A stretch of DNA of 64,000 nucleotides, from the NCBI GenBank assembly GCA_002305075.1, contig DBQC01000022.1, positions 24,791 through 88,790 on the forward strand, written 5' to 3'. The notes under the pieces are model-generated. The model searched no databases. It was not told where the DNA came from and saw only the letters and a list, made by a program, of their open reading frames with translations. Source of the stretch: Ruminococcaceae bacterium UBA1404. Its GTDB lineage: Bacteria > Bacillota > Clostridia > Oscillospirales > Ruminococcaceae. Below are positions 51,078 to 60,405 of the stretch, piece after piece. The first letter of the stretch is position 1, and every line of letters begins with the position of its first letter. The position numbers were made by a program, and so were the translations under genes.

Positions 51078-51105
51078 ATTGGAGGGCCGGCAGCGCCGAC
51101 CCTCC
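51078..51105 (-). terminator. Terminator-like hairpin after array copy 5
   Basis: GGAGGG and CCCTCC with an inner CGGC/GCCG pairing; AATATTTATG follows on the minus strand. T-run is imperfect. Confidence 0.5.
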
Positions 51106-51127
51106 GGGTTTAAGTAGCGTTTTTTTC

Positions 51128-52582
51128 TTATAGCTGACCGATGGCCCGAGGCTTTACGCCCTTGGGGATGGGGCAGATATAGCTTTCGTCGCCCAGGCGC
51201 TTTTTGAACTCGGCCTTGGCCTCCTCGATAATCTCGGGGTTCTCAATCAGGTCGATGGCGGCGCCTCCCATAACCTTGCCGGCAAACAGCACACCCTTGT
51301 GGGCAATGCTGGTCTTATTGCAGGCCACATACTGCCAGGAGTGGCCGGGGGTGCCGGCGGCGGTGGTCACTGCCGAAATCTGAGCCGTGGGGGCTATCCA
51401 GCTGACATCGCCCACATCGGTAGAGCCGGCGCTGGGCACATTGGAGGTATAAAAGGGCATGAGGAAGTCGTAAAGCGGCCGGTCTTCTTTGAGAATGGCC
51501 TCCAATTCCTCGGGCAGCTCGGACAGTTTGAGCCGCCTGGTAATAACCTCGATGGGGTCGAAGGGGCTCTCGTAGCTCTTTTGCACTTCGGTGGCAAAGG
51601 CCTTTTCCTCCTCGGTGTAGGTGGGAACGCCGATTTCCTGCATATTTTTATAGAGCACCTTCTCGAGCGTGGTGTTGACAATGGTGTTCGAGCAGCCCTT
51701 GACAAAGTCGATCTCCAACTCGGTCTCGGTCATCATGGCAGCGCCCTGGGCGATCTTGTTGACCCGGGCATAGAGCTCCTGCACCTGGCTGTTTTTGGGC
51801 GAGCGAATGAGATAGAGCACCGAGGCTTTGGGCTGCACCACATTGGGCGAGTAGCCGCCGGTGTCCAAAATGGCGTAGTGGATGCGGGCGGCGTCGATCA
51901 TGTGCTCTCTGAGGAACTGCACACCCACATTCATCAGCTCCACGGCGTCCAGAGCCGAGCGGCCCAGATGGGGGTCACCGGCGGCGTGGGCCGACACGCC
52001 CTTAAACTTATACAGCACCTGCACATTGGCGTTGGAAGAACCGCTGGCAATGGCGTTGTAGCTGGCCGGATGCCAGGTGAGGGCCACATCGATGCCGTCG
52101 AACACACCCTCGCGGGCCATAAAGGCCTTACCCGAGCCGCCCTCCTCGCCGGGGCAGCCAAAGTAGATGATGGTACCCTCTTTGCCGGTGGCCTCCAGAT
52201 ACTCCTTGGCCGCCACCGCAGCAGCCAGGCTGGCCACACCCAGGCAGTTGTGTCCGCAGCCGTGGCCGGGTTTGCCGGGCTCTATCGGGGTTTTAACCGG
52301 GTTGCCACCCTCCTGCGAAAGGCCGGACAGCGCATCGTACTCACCTAAAAAGCCGATAACCGGGCTGCCGCTGCCCCAGGTGCCCGTAAAAGCGGTGGCC
52401 ACATCGGCCACGCCCTTTTCCACCTTAAAGCCGTTCTTCTCAAGCAGTTCGCAGAGCTTATCCATGCTCTTAAACTCCTCAAAGGCGGTTTCGGCATACT
52501 CCCAGATACGGTCGTTGGCATCGATGAACATATCGCGTTTGTCTTCTACTGCTTGTAGGGCTTTGCGCTTTGCCTGCTCCAT
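51128..52582 (-). CDS. AbgB-like M20 amidohydrolase, array copy 5 (subfamily B)
   Basis: 484 residues. Subfamily B features: ANDRIWEYAETAFEEFKSMDKL at the start and an ICPIPKGVKPRAIGQL-type end. Ligand motifs: GHGCGHNCLG, GCPGEEGGSGKAF, LTWHPAS and GHSWQYVA. ATG 52582 with AAAAGGAGG upstream. It shares a stretch of about 119 bp with copy 6 (52262-52380) that differs at very few bases, while adjacent sequence differs freely. A long intercistronic hairpin (52610-52668) lies between it and copy 6. Confidence 0.92.
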   Translation of the reverse strand: MEQAKRKALQAVEDKRDMFIDANDRIWEYAETAFEEFKSMDKLCELLEKNGFKVEKGVADVATAFTGTWGSGSPVIGFLGEYDALSGLSQEGGNPVKTPIEPGKPGHGCGHNCLGVASLAAAVAAKEYLEATGKEGTIIYFGCPGEEGGSGKAFMAREGVFDGIDVALTWHPASYNAIASGSSNANVQVLYKFKGVSAHAAGDPHLGRSALDAVELMNVGVQFLREHMIDAARIHYAILDTGGYSPNVVQPKASVLYLIRSPKNSQVQELYARVNKIAQGAAMMTETELEIDFVKGCSNTIVNTTLEKVLYKNMQEIGVPTYTEEEKAFATEVQKSYESPFDPIEVITRRLKLSELPEELEAILKEDRPLYDFLMPFYTSNVPSAGSTDVGDVSWIAPTAQISAVTTAAGTPGHSWQYVACNKTSIAHKGVLFAGKVMGGAAIDLIENPEIIEEAKAEFKKRLGDESYICPIPKGVKPRAIGQL

Positions 52583-52670
52583 GGGATTGTCCTCCTTTTG
52601 GTCGCATAAGGTGGAAGGCCACAAAGAGGCTGGGCCAAAGCGATGCTTCGGCCCATGCCTTGTGGTCTGC

Positions 52671-54122
52671 TTACAGTTGTCCGATGGGACGGGGCTTTAT
52701 GCCAGCGGGGATGGGGCAGACATAGCTTTCGCCGCCCAGCCGCTTTTGATGCTCGGCCTTGGCCTCGGCAACAAGCTCGGGATTGTTGATGAGGTCGATG
52801 GCGGTGGCACCCAGCACCTTACCGGTGTAAAGAACACCCTTGTGGGCAATAGAGGTCTTATTGCAGGCCACATACTGCCAGGAGTGACCGGGGGTGCCGG
52901 CGGCAGTGGTAACCACATTGATCTGGGCTGTGGGAGCTACCCAGGATACATCGCCCACATCAGTGGAGCCGGCCATGGGGGTGGTGGAGTTGAGATAGGG
53001 CATGAGGAAGTCGTTGAGGCTGGGACGAGCCTTAAGCTTCTCTTCGACTTCGGGGGTCATGTGGTCGCCGAACTTATCCATAAACTTGGTGTATTCATCG
53101 CCGGGATTCTCGTAGCTCTTTTGCACTTCGGCGGCAAAGGCCTTCTCTTCCTCGGTGTAGGTGGGAACGGGAATCTCCTGCATATTCTTATACAGGGCCT
53201 TTTCGAGGGTGGCGTTGACGATGAGGTTGGAGCAGCCCTTGACAAAGTCGATCTCCAGCTCGGTCTCGGTCATCAGAGCAGCACCACGGGCAATTTTGTT
53301 CACCCGCTCGTAGAGCTCCTGCACCTGGGCATTCCTAGGCGAACGGATGAGATAGAGCACCGAGGCTTTGGGCTGCACCACATTGGGCGAGTAGCCGCCG
53401 GTGTCCATAATGGCGTAGTGGATGCGGGCAGCATCGACCATGTGCTCTCTGAGGAACTGCACGCCCACATTCATCAGCTCCACGGCGTCCAGAGCCGAGC
53501 GGCCCAGATGGGGGTCGCCGGCGGCGTGGGCCGACACACCCTTAAACTTATACAGCACCTGCACATTGGCATTGGAGGAGCCGGTAAAAATCATGTTGGC
53601 CGTGCTGGGATGCCAGCAGAGTGCAATATCAAGATTATCAAACACGCCTTCGCGGGCCATAAAAGCCTTGCCCGAGCCACCCTCTTCGCCGGGGGTGCCG
53701 TAGTAGACGATGGTGCCCGACTTGCCGGTGGCCTCCAGATACTCCTTGGCCGCCACAGCGCCGGCTAGGCTACCCACGCCCAGGCAGTTATGTCCACAGC
53801 CATGGCCGGGTTTGCCGGGCTCTATCGGGGTTTTAACCGGGTTGCCACCCTCCTGCGAGAGGCCGGACAGCGCATCGTACTCACCTAAAAAGCCGATAAC
53901 CGGGCTGCCGCTGCCCCAGGTACCACTAAAGGCGGTGGGGATGTCGGCAACGTTCTTCTCTACTTTAAAGCCGTTTTTCTCGAGGAGTTCGCAGAGCTTA
54001 TCCATGCTCTTGTATTCCTCAAAGGCTGTTTCGGCGTACTCCCAGATGCGGTCGTTGGCATCGATGTACATATCCTTCTTGGCGTCGACACCTGCAATTG
54101 CTTGGGCTTTGAACTGATCCAT
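52671..54122 (-). CDS. AbgB-like M20 amidohydrolase, array copy 6 (subfamily B)
   Basis: 483 residues, ATG 54122 after GAAAGGAG. Ligand motifs: GHGCGHNCLG, GTPGEEGGSGKAF, LCWHPST and GHSWQYVA. It is closest to copies 5 and 7. It shares EEYKSMDKLCELLEKNGFKVEK with copy 5 and the acidic insert KFGDHMTPEVEEKLKARPSLND with copy 7. This mixture of affinities is what mosaic gene conversion would give. Middle gene of the 8-7-6-5 run. Confidence 0.92.
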   Translation of the reverse strand: MDQFKAQAIAGVDAKKDMYIDANDRIWEYAETAFEEYKSMDKLCELLEKNGFKVEKNVADIPTAFSGTWGSGSPVIGFLGEYDALSGLSQEGGNPVKTPIEPGKPGHGCGHNCLGVGSLAGAVAAKEYLEATGKSGTIVYYGTPGEEGGSGKAFMAREGVFDNLDIALCWHPSTANMIFTGSSNANVQVLYKFKGVSAHAAGDPHLGRSALDAVELMNVGVQFLREHMVDAARIHYAIMDTGGYSPNVVQPKASVLYLIRSPRNAQVQELYERVNKIARGAALMTETELEIDFVKGCSNLIVNATLEKALYKNMQEIPVPTYTEEEKAFAAEVQKSYENPGDEYTKFMDKFGDHMTPEVEEKLKARPSLNDFLMPYLNSTTPMAGSTDVGDVSWVAPTAQINVVTTAAGTPGHSWQYVACNKTSIAHKGVLYTGKVLGATAIDLINNPELVAEAKAEHQKRLGGESYVCPIPAGIKPRPIGQL

Positions 54123-54238
54123 GGGAAATGCGCTCCTTTCATTTTGAAGGTCTTTTTTAGAAGGCGGATGCCAAGGCATCCCCAAAACTAAGCCCACAGA
54201 ACCGCAGTATAGATAGCGCTGCGGCCCCGAGGGAGGGC

Positions 54239-55690
54239 TTACAGCTTACCGATGGGCCGGGGGGCAACGCCTGCGGGGATGGGGCAGATATAGCTGTCGC
54301 CACCCAGGCGCTTTTTGTGCTCGGCCTTGGCGGCTTCGAGCACTTCGGGGTTATCAATCAGATCAATAACCGTGGCACCCATAACCTTGCCTGCGTAGAT
54401 GACACCCTTGTGGGCAATAGAGGTCTTATTACAGGAGACATACTGCCAGGAGTGACCGGGGGTGCCGGCGGCAGTGGTAACAGCCTGCATCTGGGCCGTG
54501 GGAGCTACCCAGCTGACATCGCCTACATCGGTAGAACCGGGAGCTACGGCATTGGAAGTGATAAAGGGCATGAGGAAGTCGTTGAGGCTGGGGCGGGCCC
54601 GCAGCTTCTCCTCAACTTCGGGGGTCATGTGGTCCCCATATTCCTCCATAAGCCTGGCATATTCGTCGCCGGGGTTCTCGTAGCTCTTTTGTATCGCGGC
54701 GGCAAAGGCCTTTTCTTCCTCGGTATAGGTGGGAACCGGAATGGCCTCCATGTTCTTATAGAGGGCCTTTTCGAGGGTGCTGTTGATCACCATATTGGAG
54801 CAGGCCTTGACAAAGTCGATCTCCAGCTCGGTCTCGGTCATCATGGCAGCGCCCTGGGCAATCTTGTTGACCCGGGCGTAGAGCTCCTGTACCTGGGCAT
54901 TCTTGGGCGCACGGATGAGATAGAGTACCGATGCCTTGGGCTGCACCACATTGGGGGAGTAGCCGCCGGTGTCTAAAATGGCGTAGTGGATGCGCGCAGC
55001 GTCGATCATGTGCTCTCTTAGGAACTGCACACCCACATTCATCAGCTCCACGGCGTCCAGAGCCGAGCGGCCCAGATGGGGGTCGCCGGCGGCGTGGGCC
55101 GACACGCCCTTAAACTTATAAAGCACCTGCACATTGGCCAGATAGGAGCCGGTCATGATGCAGTTGGTGGTACCGGGGTGCCAGGTGATGGCGGCATCGA
55201 TGCCATCAAACACGCCTTCGCGGGCCATAAAAGCTTTACCGGAGCCGCCCTCCTCGCCGGGGGTGCCAAAGAAGATGACGGTGCCCTCTTTGCCGGTGGC
55301 CTCCAGATACTCCTTGGCCGCTACGGCGGCAGCCACGCTGGCTACGCCAAAGCAGTTGTGTCCGCAGCCGTGGCCGGGAGCGCCGGGGATAATGGGTGTT
55401 TTAACCGGATTGCCACCCTCTTGGGAAAGGCCGGAAAGCGCATCGTACTCGCCGAGGATGCCGATAACCGGGTTGCCGCTGCCATAGGTGCCCTTAAAGG
55501 CGGTGGCAAGGTTGCCAATGCCCTTTTCCACCGCAAAGCCGTTTTGCTCCAGCAGCTCGCAGAGCGTCTCCATGCTCTTAAATTCCTCAAAAGCCGTTTC
55601 GGCGTATTCCCAGATGCGGTCGTTGGCTTCGGCATAAACATCATACTTGGCATCTACGCCCGCCAGGGCTTGTTTTTTCATCTGTTCCAT
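54239..55690 (-). CDS. AbgB-like M20 amidohydrolase, array copy 7 (subfamily B)
   Basis: 483 residues, ATG 55690 after AAGGAGAAG. Ligand motifs: GHGCGHNCFG, GTPGEEGGSGKAF, ITWHPGT and GHSWQYVS. Substrate-side differences from copy 6 lie in the segment GTTNCIMTGSYLANVQ after the His ligand and in ITSNAVAPGSTDVGD before the last domain. The gap to copy 8 is only 40 bases, so co-transcription is likely. Confidence 0.92.
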   Translation of the reverse strand: MEQMKKQALAGVDAKYDVYAEANDRIWEYAETAFEEFKSMETLCELLEQNGFAVEKGIGNLATAFKGTYGSGNPVIGILGEYDALSGLSQEGGNPVKTPIIPGAPGHGCGHNCFGVASVAAAVAAKEYLEATGKEGTVIFFGTPGEEGGSGKAFMAREGVFDGIDAAITWHPGTTNCIMTGSYLANVQVLYKFKGVSAHAAGDPHLGRSALDAVELMNVGVQFLREHMIDAARIHYAILDTGGYSPNVVQPKASVLYLIRAPKNAQVQELYARVNKIAQGAAMMTETELEIDFVKACSNMVINSTLEKALYKNMEAIPVPTYTEEEKAFAAAIQKSYENPGDEYARLMEEYGDHMTPEVEEKLRARPSLNDFLMPFITSNAVAPGSTDVGDVSWVAPTAQMQAVTTAAGTPGHSWQYVSCNKTSIAHKGVIYAGKVMGATVIDLIDNPEVLEAAKAEHKKRLGGDSYICPIPAGVAPRPIGKL

Positions 55691-55730
55691 GTTCTTCTCC
55701 TTATGTAAAATAAATTTCAAATCTGCACAC

Positions 55731-57176
55731 CTAGTTTTTAGAGCCGATGGCCCGCGGCTTTACGCCCTTGGGAATGGGGCAGACATAGCTGCTGCCGCCC
55801 AGGCGCTTTTTAAGCTCGGCCTTGGCAGCCCCTAAGAGTTCGGGGTTATCAATAAGGTCAATGCCGGCGCCGGCCATCACCTTGCCGGCCGTGAGCACGC
55901 CCTTATGGGCCACCGAGGTATTGCTCATGGCCACATTCTGCCAGGAGTGCCCTGGAGAGCGGGCCGCCCAGGTAAGGGCGCTGATTTGGGCCGTGGGGCA
56001 AACCCAGCTGACATCGCCCACATCGGAGGAGCCGGGGGATACCGTCTCAAAGCTGACATGGGGCAGCAAAAAGTCGTTGATGGACACATCCTCGGCCTGA
56101 CGCTCGGCAATCATCTCGGCCCAGACCTCGGACATCTTAGCCATGGAGTCCGCCGCACCCGGCGACTCGTAACTGGCAATGATCTCTCGGCAGAGCTGGC
56201 GCTCCTCCTCGGTATAGGTGGGCAGTCCCACTTCCTCGTAGTTCTTATAGAGCACCGATTCGATGACATTGTTGGGCACAATGTTAGAGCAGGCCTTAAT
56301 AAAGTCTATGGTCAGCTCGGTTTCGGTCATCATGGCAGCGCCCCGGGCAATCTTCTCTACCCGCTTGGCTAGCTCGAGCACCTGCGGGGTTTTGGGCGAA
56401 CGGATGAGATAGAGCACATCGGCGGTGGGTTGCACCACATTGGGCGAGTAGCCGCCTGTGTTGGTGATGGCGTAGTGGATGCGGGCCGAATCGATCATAT
56501 GCTCGCGAAGGAACTGCACGCCCACATTCATCAGCTCCACGGCGTCCAGCGCCGAACGGCCCAGATGCGGGTCGCCGGCGGCGTGGGCCGACACGCCCTT
56601 AAACTGATATTCAATTTGAACATTGGCAAGGTTGGATCCACTGCGCACATTAAAGGTGCTGGCCGGGTGCCATGTGATACAGGCGTCGCACTCGTCAAAA
56701 ACGCCCTCTCGGGCCATAAAAGCCTTGCCCGAGCCGCCCTCCTCGCCGGGGCAGCCAAAGTAGATCACCGTGCCCGATTTGCCGGGGTTGTTCTCTAAGT
56801 AGTGTTTTACAGCCATCACCGCCGCCAGCGAACCGGCACCTAAGTTGTTGTGACCGCAGCCGTGGCCGGGTCCGCCGGGAACAATGGGTGTTTTAACCGC
56901 GACGCCACCTTCTTGAGAGAGGCCGGAAAGGGCATCGTACTCGCCCAAAAAGCCGATGACGGGTTTGCCGCTGCCAAAGCGACCGGTAAAGGCGGTGGGC
57001 ACATCGGCCACACCCTTCTCCACCTCAAAGCCCTGGGCAGCCAGCGCGTCACAGAGGATGTCCATCGAGATAAACTCCTGGAAAGCCGTCTCGGGATTTT
57101 CCCAAAGACGGTCGTTTACCTCAATGATTACTTCGCTGCGTGCATCGATGATAGACAAAGCCTGCTTCTTGTCCAA
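55731..57176 (-). CDS. AbgB-like M20 amidohydrolase, array copy 8 (subfamily B, divergent)
   Basis: 481 residues and the first gene of the array in the direction of transcription. The start is TTG 57176, placed by GGGAGAGG upstream; no in-frame ATG or GTG is better. N-terminus VNDRLWENPETAFQEFISMDIL. Ligand motifs: GHGCGHNNLG, GCPGEEGGSGKAF, ITWHPAS and GHSWQNVA. The conserved GSTDVGDVSW block reads GSSDVGDVSW, and PTAQISALTWAARSPGHSW resembles subfamily A, so it may be nearest to the ancestral form. Confidence 0.92.
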   Translation of the reverse strand: MDKKQALSIIDARSEVIIEVNDRLWENPETAFQEFISMDILCDALAAQGFEVEKGVADVPTAFTGRFGSGKPVIGFLGEYDALSGLSQEGGVAVKTPIVPGGPGHGCGHNNLGAGSLAAVMAVKHYLENNPGKSGTVIYFGCPGEEGGSGKAFMAREGVFDECDACITWHPASTFNVRSGSNLANVQIEYQFKGVSAHAAGDPHLGRSALDAVELMNVGVQFLREHMIDSARIHYAITNTGGYSPNVVQPTADVLYLIRSPKTPQVLELAKRVEKIARGAAMMTETELTIDFIKACSNIVPNNVIESVLYKNYEEVGLPTYTEEERQLCREIIASYESPGAADSMAKMSEVWAEMIAERQAEDVSINDFLLPHVSFETVSPGSSDVGDVSWVCPTAQISALTWAARSPGHSWQNVAMSNTSVAHKGVLTAGKVMAGAGIDLIDNPELLGAAKAELKKRLGGSSYVCPIPKGVKPRAIGSKN

Positions 57177-57536
57177 AAATAGCCTCTCCCTTCATAAAAA
57201 AAGATTATTCGGCCAGTAGTTTACACCCTGTAATCTATACCTATATTTTATCTAATTTGGCATCTCCTTAGCAAGATACAGAATACACAAAGGATTATGG
57301 CCCTTATTGTTCCTTCTAACCTAAGCGAGAAAATCCATTTAAGTCTATGCTGCATTTGGGCCGGACATGCCGAACACCGCTGCGCGAGCAACTTGGGATG
57401 CAGCCCCTTCAAAGCCTCTATACGCCTTGTAATTACCGCAAAATATGCTATACTATTAAGATAAACATCGCTTTGGTTTGCCAAATTTTTTAGCCACGCT
57501 CGGTGGCTTACTTTATTTTGTCAGGAGGTTCCTTTC
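57177..57536. other. Divergent region between the hydrolase array and metG
   Basis: No gene is seen. Minus-strand promoter for copies 8-7-6-5: TTGCTA (57269-57274), 18 bases, TAAAAT (57245-57250). Plus-strand metG promoter: TTGTAA (57427-57432), 16 bases with TGC, TATACT (57449-57454). A small AGCCAC / GTGGCT hairpin lies at 57491-57508 in the metG leader; it is too short to be a T-box. Confidence 0.6.
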
Positions 57537-59543
57537 ATGGAAAAAAAGACCTATTACATCACCACCCCCATTTACTACCCCTCGGACAGACTGCATATCG
57601 GCCACAGCTACTGCACGGTGGTCTGCGATGCGCTGGCCCGCTTTAAGCGAATGCAGGGGTACGATGTGATGTTCCTGACCGGCACCGACGAGCATGGCAT
57701 GAAAATCGAACAAAAGGCAAAAGCCGCCGGCGTTACGCCCAAGCAATATGTAGACAAGATTGTGGACGGCATCCATGTGCTGTGGGATCTTATGAACATC
57801 ACAAACGACCGCTTTATCCGTACCACCGACGATTATCATGTGGCGGCCACCCAGCGCATCTTCCGCACCCTGTACGACAAGGGCGAAATCTATAAAGGCA
57901 CCTATAAGGGCAAGTATTGCACGCCCTGCGAGAGCTTTTGGACCGAAAGTCAGCTATTAAACGGTGGCTGCCCCGATTGCGGCCGCCCGGTAGAAGACGC
58001 CGAGGAGGAGGCCTATTTCTTCCGGCTGTCGGCCTATGCCGACCGGCTGATGCAGCTCTATGCCGACAACCCCAACTTCATCTTCCCCGAAAGCCGCAAA
58101 AATGAGATGATTAACAACTTTATAAAGCCCGGGCTTGAGGATTTGTGCGTTTCTCGCACCAGCTTTACCTGGGGTATACCGGTGGACTTTGACCCTGGCC
58201 ATGTGGTCTATGTCTGGGTGGACGCCCTGTCCAACTATATCACGGCCCTAGGCTACGAAAACGACCGCTACAACGACTTTAAGCGCTACTGGCCGGCCGA
58301 TTTGCACATGGTGGGCAAAGAGATTACCCGCTTTCATTCCATCATCTGGCCGGCGCTGCTTATGGCCCTCGACCTGCCGCTGCCCAAAATGGTCTTTGGC
58401 CATGGCTGGCTGCTGATGGGAGACGGCAAAATGAGCAAGTCTAAGGGCAATGTGGTAGACCCCGAAGTTCTTGCCCGTCGCTATGGGGTGGATGCGCTGC
58501 GCTACTTTTTGCTAAGAGAGTTCCCCCTCGGCTCGGACGGCGTGTTCTCCAACGAGCTGCTTATCAGCCGCATCAACTCGGATTTGGCCAACGACTTGGG
58601 CAACCTTGTCAGCCGCACCGTGTCCATGGTGGAGCGCTACTTCGACGGGGCCATCCCCCAAAACCGTCAGGCTGAAGAAAGCGACCAAGGGCTCATCGAT
58701 ATGCTCAATAAGCTTCGGGCCGGCGTGGAGAGTCACATGGACAAACTATCTCCCCAGTCGGCACTGATGGACATTTTTGCCGTGATTTCGCGGGCCAACA
58801 AATATATCGACGAAAATAGCCCCTGGCTGCTTATCAAGGATGAGGCGAGCCATCCCCGGTTGGCTCAGGTGCTCTACAACCTGCTTGAGGCCATCCGGGT
58901 GTCGGCCATTTTGCTAAACGCCTTTATCCCCGAAAGCTGCGAGACCATTTTGGCCCAAATCGGCCAGGACGCCGCCCAGCTTGAGTCCCTTGAAGCCGCC
59001 TGCTACCGGGCCGACCTCAACTATGACGCCGTTAAAAAGACCGGCAACTTGTTCCCCCGCATCGACCTGCAAAAGGAGCTGGCCGAGCTGGACCGCATGA
59101 AGGAGGAGGCTGCGGCTGCCGCCGAGAAGGCCCCCGAGAAGACCGCCGAAAAGGTGCCGGAAAAGACCGCTGACAAGGCCGACCAGCCCGAGCAGCCCAA
59201 AATGATCTCGATTGACGACTTTATGGATATGCAGCTCATCGTCTGCAAGGTGCTGGACTGCCAGCCGGTAAAAAAGAGCGACAAGTTGCTGCTGTTTAAG
59301 CTTGACGACGGCAGCGGCACCCCCCGGCAGATTGTGTCGGGCATTGCGGCTTGGTATAAGCCCGAAACGCTCATCGGCAAAAAGGTTGTGGCCGTAACCA
59401 ACCTAAAGCCGGTCAAGCTGCGGGGTGAGCTGAGCCAGGGTATGATCCTCTCGGCCGATTCGGGCTTTGACGCCGATGGCAACGAGCTGGTCACCCTCAT
59501 CGAACTGGACCCCGCCATCCCGGTGGGCTCCCGCATCCGGTAG
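57537..59543 (+). CDS. metG: Methionyl-tRNA synthetase with C-terminal tRNA-binding domain
   Basis: 668 residues. The Rossmann core has the HIGH motif (LHIGHSY) and KMSKSKGNV. The zinc knuckle has CTPC and CPDC. After the anticodon domain, a linker near residues 520-550 is made of repeated Glu-Lys-Ala-Pro-Thr units (EKAPEKTAEKVPEKTADK). Residues about 560-668 form the EMAP-II-like tRNA-binding domain (MQLIVCKVLDCQPV, LSQGMILSA). ATG 57537 behind TCAGGAGG. Followed closely by tatD, a common pair. Confidence 0.97.
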   Translation: MEKKTYYITTPIYYPSDRLHIGHSYCTVVCDALARFKRMQGYDVMFLTGTDEHGMKIEQKAKAAGVTPKQYVDKIVDGIHVLWDLMNITNDRFIRTTDDYHVAATQRIFRTLYDKGEIYKGTYKGKYCTPCESFWTESQLLNGGCPDCGRPVEDAEEEAYFFRLSAYADRLMQLYADNPNFIFPESRKNEMINNFIKPGLEDLCVSRTSFTWGIPVDFDPGHVVYVWVDALSNYITALGYENDRYNDFKRYWPADLHMVGKEITRFHSIIWPALLMALDLPLPKMVFGHGWLLMGDGKMSKSKGNVVDPEVLARRYGVDALRYFLLREFPLGSDGVFSNELLISRINSDLANDLGNLVSRTVSMVERYFDGAIPQNRQAEESDQGLIDMLNKLRAGVESHMDKLSPQSALMDIFAVISRANKYIDENSPWLLIKDEASHPRLAQVLYNLLEAIRVSAILLNAFIPESCETILAQIGQDAAQLESLEAACYRADLNYDAVKKTGNLFPRIDLQKELAELDRMKEEAAAAAEKAPEKTAEKVPEKTADKADQPEQPKMISIDDFMDMQLIVCKVLDCQPVKKSDKLLLFKLDDGSGTPRQIVSGIAAWYKPETLIGKKVVAVTNLKPVKLRGELSQGMILSADSGFDADGNELVTLIELDPAIPVGSRIR

Positions 59544-59549
59544 CCGCCC

Positions 59550-60323
59550 ATGCATCCTTTATTTGACAGCCACGCCCACTACGACCACCCCCGATTTGAT
59601 AGCGACCGGGAGGCATTGCTGGCCGATCTACCCCAGCGGGGTGTGGGGCTGGTGGTGAACATCGGCGCCGACGGGCCCAGCAGCACTGCCAGTATCAGTC
59701 TGGCCGAGCGGTATGATTATATCTACGCCACGGTGGGCCTTCATCCCCACGATGCCACCGACCTCGATGAGAAGCTTCTGTCACAGCTGGCCGAGCAGTG
59801 CGCCCATCCCAAGGTGGTGGCGCTGGGTGAGATTGGCCTGGATTACCACTACGACTTCTCCCCGCGCGATGTGCAGCGGTCCGCCTTTGAGCGTCAGCTT
59901 GAGCTGGCATGTGCGCTTGATATACCGGTGGTGATACACAGCCGCAAGGCCGCCGAGGACACCTATCAGCTGCTTGAGCGCTATCGCCCCGCCGGCATTA
60001 TCCACTGTTTTTCCGGCTCGGCCGAGATGGCCGAGGCCTATGTGAAGCTGGGGTTTTATATCGGATTTACCGGCGTGGTCACCTTTAAAAACGCAAAACA
60101 GCCGCTGCGGGCGGCGGCTGCCGTGCCGCTGGACCGGCTGCTGATTGAGACCGATTGCCCCTATATGGCCCCCGAGCCCTTTCGGGGCCGCCGCTGCGAT
60201 TCCACCATGTTGACCCATACCGCCGCCGCTCTGGCCGCTCTAAAGGGTGTGGACACCGACACCCTGATACGCCACAGCTACGATAATGCTCGGGCTGTAT
60301 ATCGCATCAATAAGGTAGATTAA
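59550..60323 (+). CDS. tatD: TatD-family metal-dependent DNase
   Basis: 257-residue amidohydrolase-fold nuclease. Metal motifs in order: FDSHAHYDHPRF at the start, ALGEIGLDYHYD, VVIHSRKAAEDTY, IIHCFSGSAEMA and LLIETDCPYMAPEP. Family members have 3'-5' exonuclease and DNase activity. It begins 6 bases after metG and is probably in the same transcript. Confidence 0.95.
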   Translation: MHPLFDSHAHYDHPRFDSDREALLADLPQRGVGLVVNIGADGPSSTASISLAERYDYIYATVGLHPHDATDLDEKLLSQLAEQCAHPKVVALGEIGLDYHYDFSPRDVQRSAFERQLELACALDIPVVIHSRKAAEDTYQLLERYRPAGIIHCFSGSAEMAEAYVKLGFYIGFTGVVTFKNAKQPLRAAAAVPLDRLLIETDCPYMAPEPFRGRRCDSTMLTHTAAALAALKGVDTDTLIRHSYDNARAVYRINKVD

Positions 60324-60356
60324 ACCGTTAAAAAGCCTTTTGGCTTGCAGCACAAA

Positions 60357-60387
60357 AAAAGTCCCCCGCCTGTGGCGGGGGACTTTT
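60357..60387. terminator. Bidirectional terminator
   Basis: AAAAGTCCCCCGCC / GGCGGGGGACTTTT between tatD and gdhA. Confidence 0.9.
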
Positions 60388-60405
60388 GGTTGTAAGGATT
60401 TAAGC

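Noticed and set aside
44722..57176. Long plus-strand open frames opposite the AbgB-like array, and similar opposite-strand frames elsewhere
   Set aside because: They are mirror frames kept open by high GC and codon bias. They lack ribosome binding sites, and their His/Gly-rich translations match no family.
44722..57176. Nonribosomal or repeat-protein interpretation of the tandem array
   Set aside because: Each unit has its own start, stop and ribosome binding site, so these are separate genes rather than one repeated protein.
57455..57536. T-box leader of metG
   Set aside because: A GGTGGCT stretch and a small hairpin are present, but there is no room for a specifier stem and no terminator/antiterminator pair.
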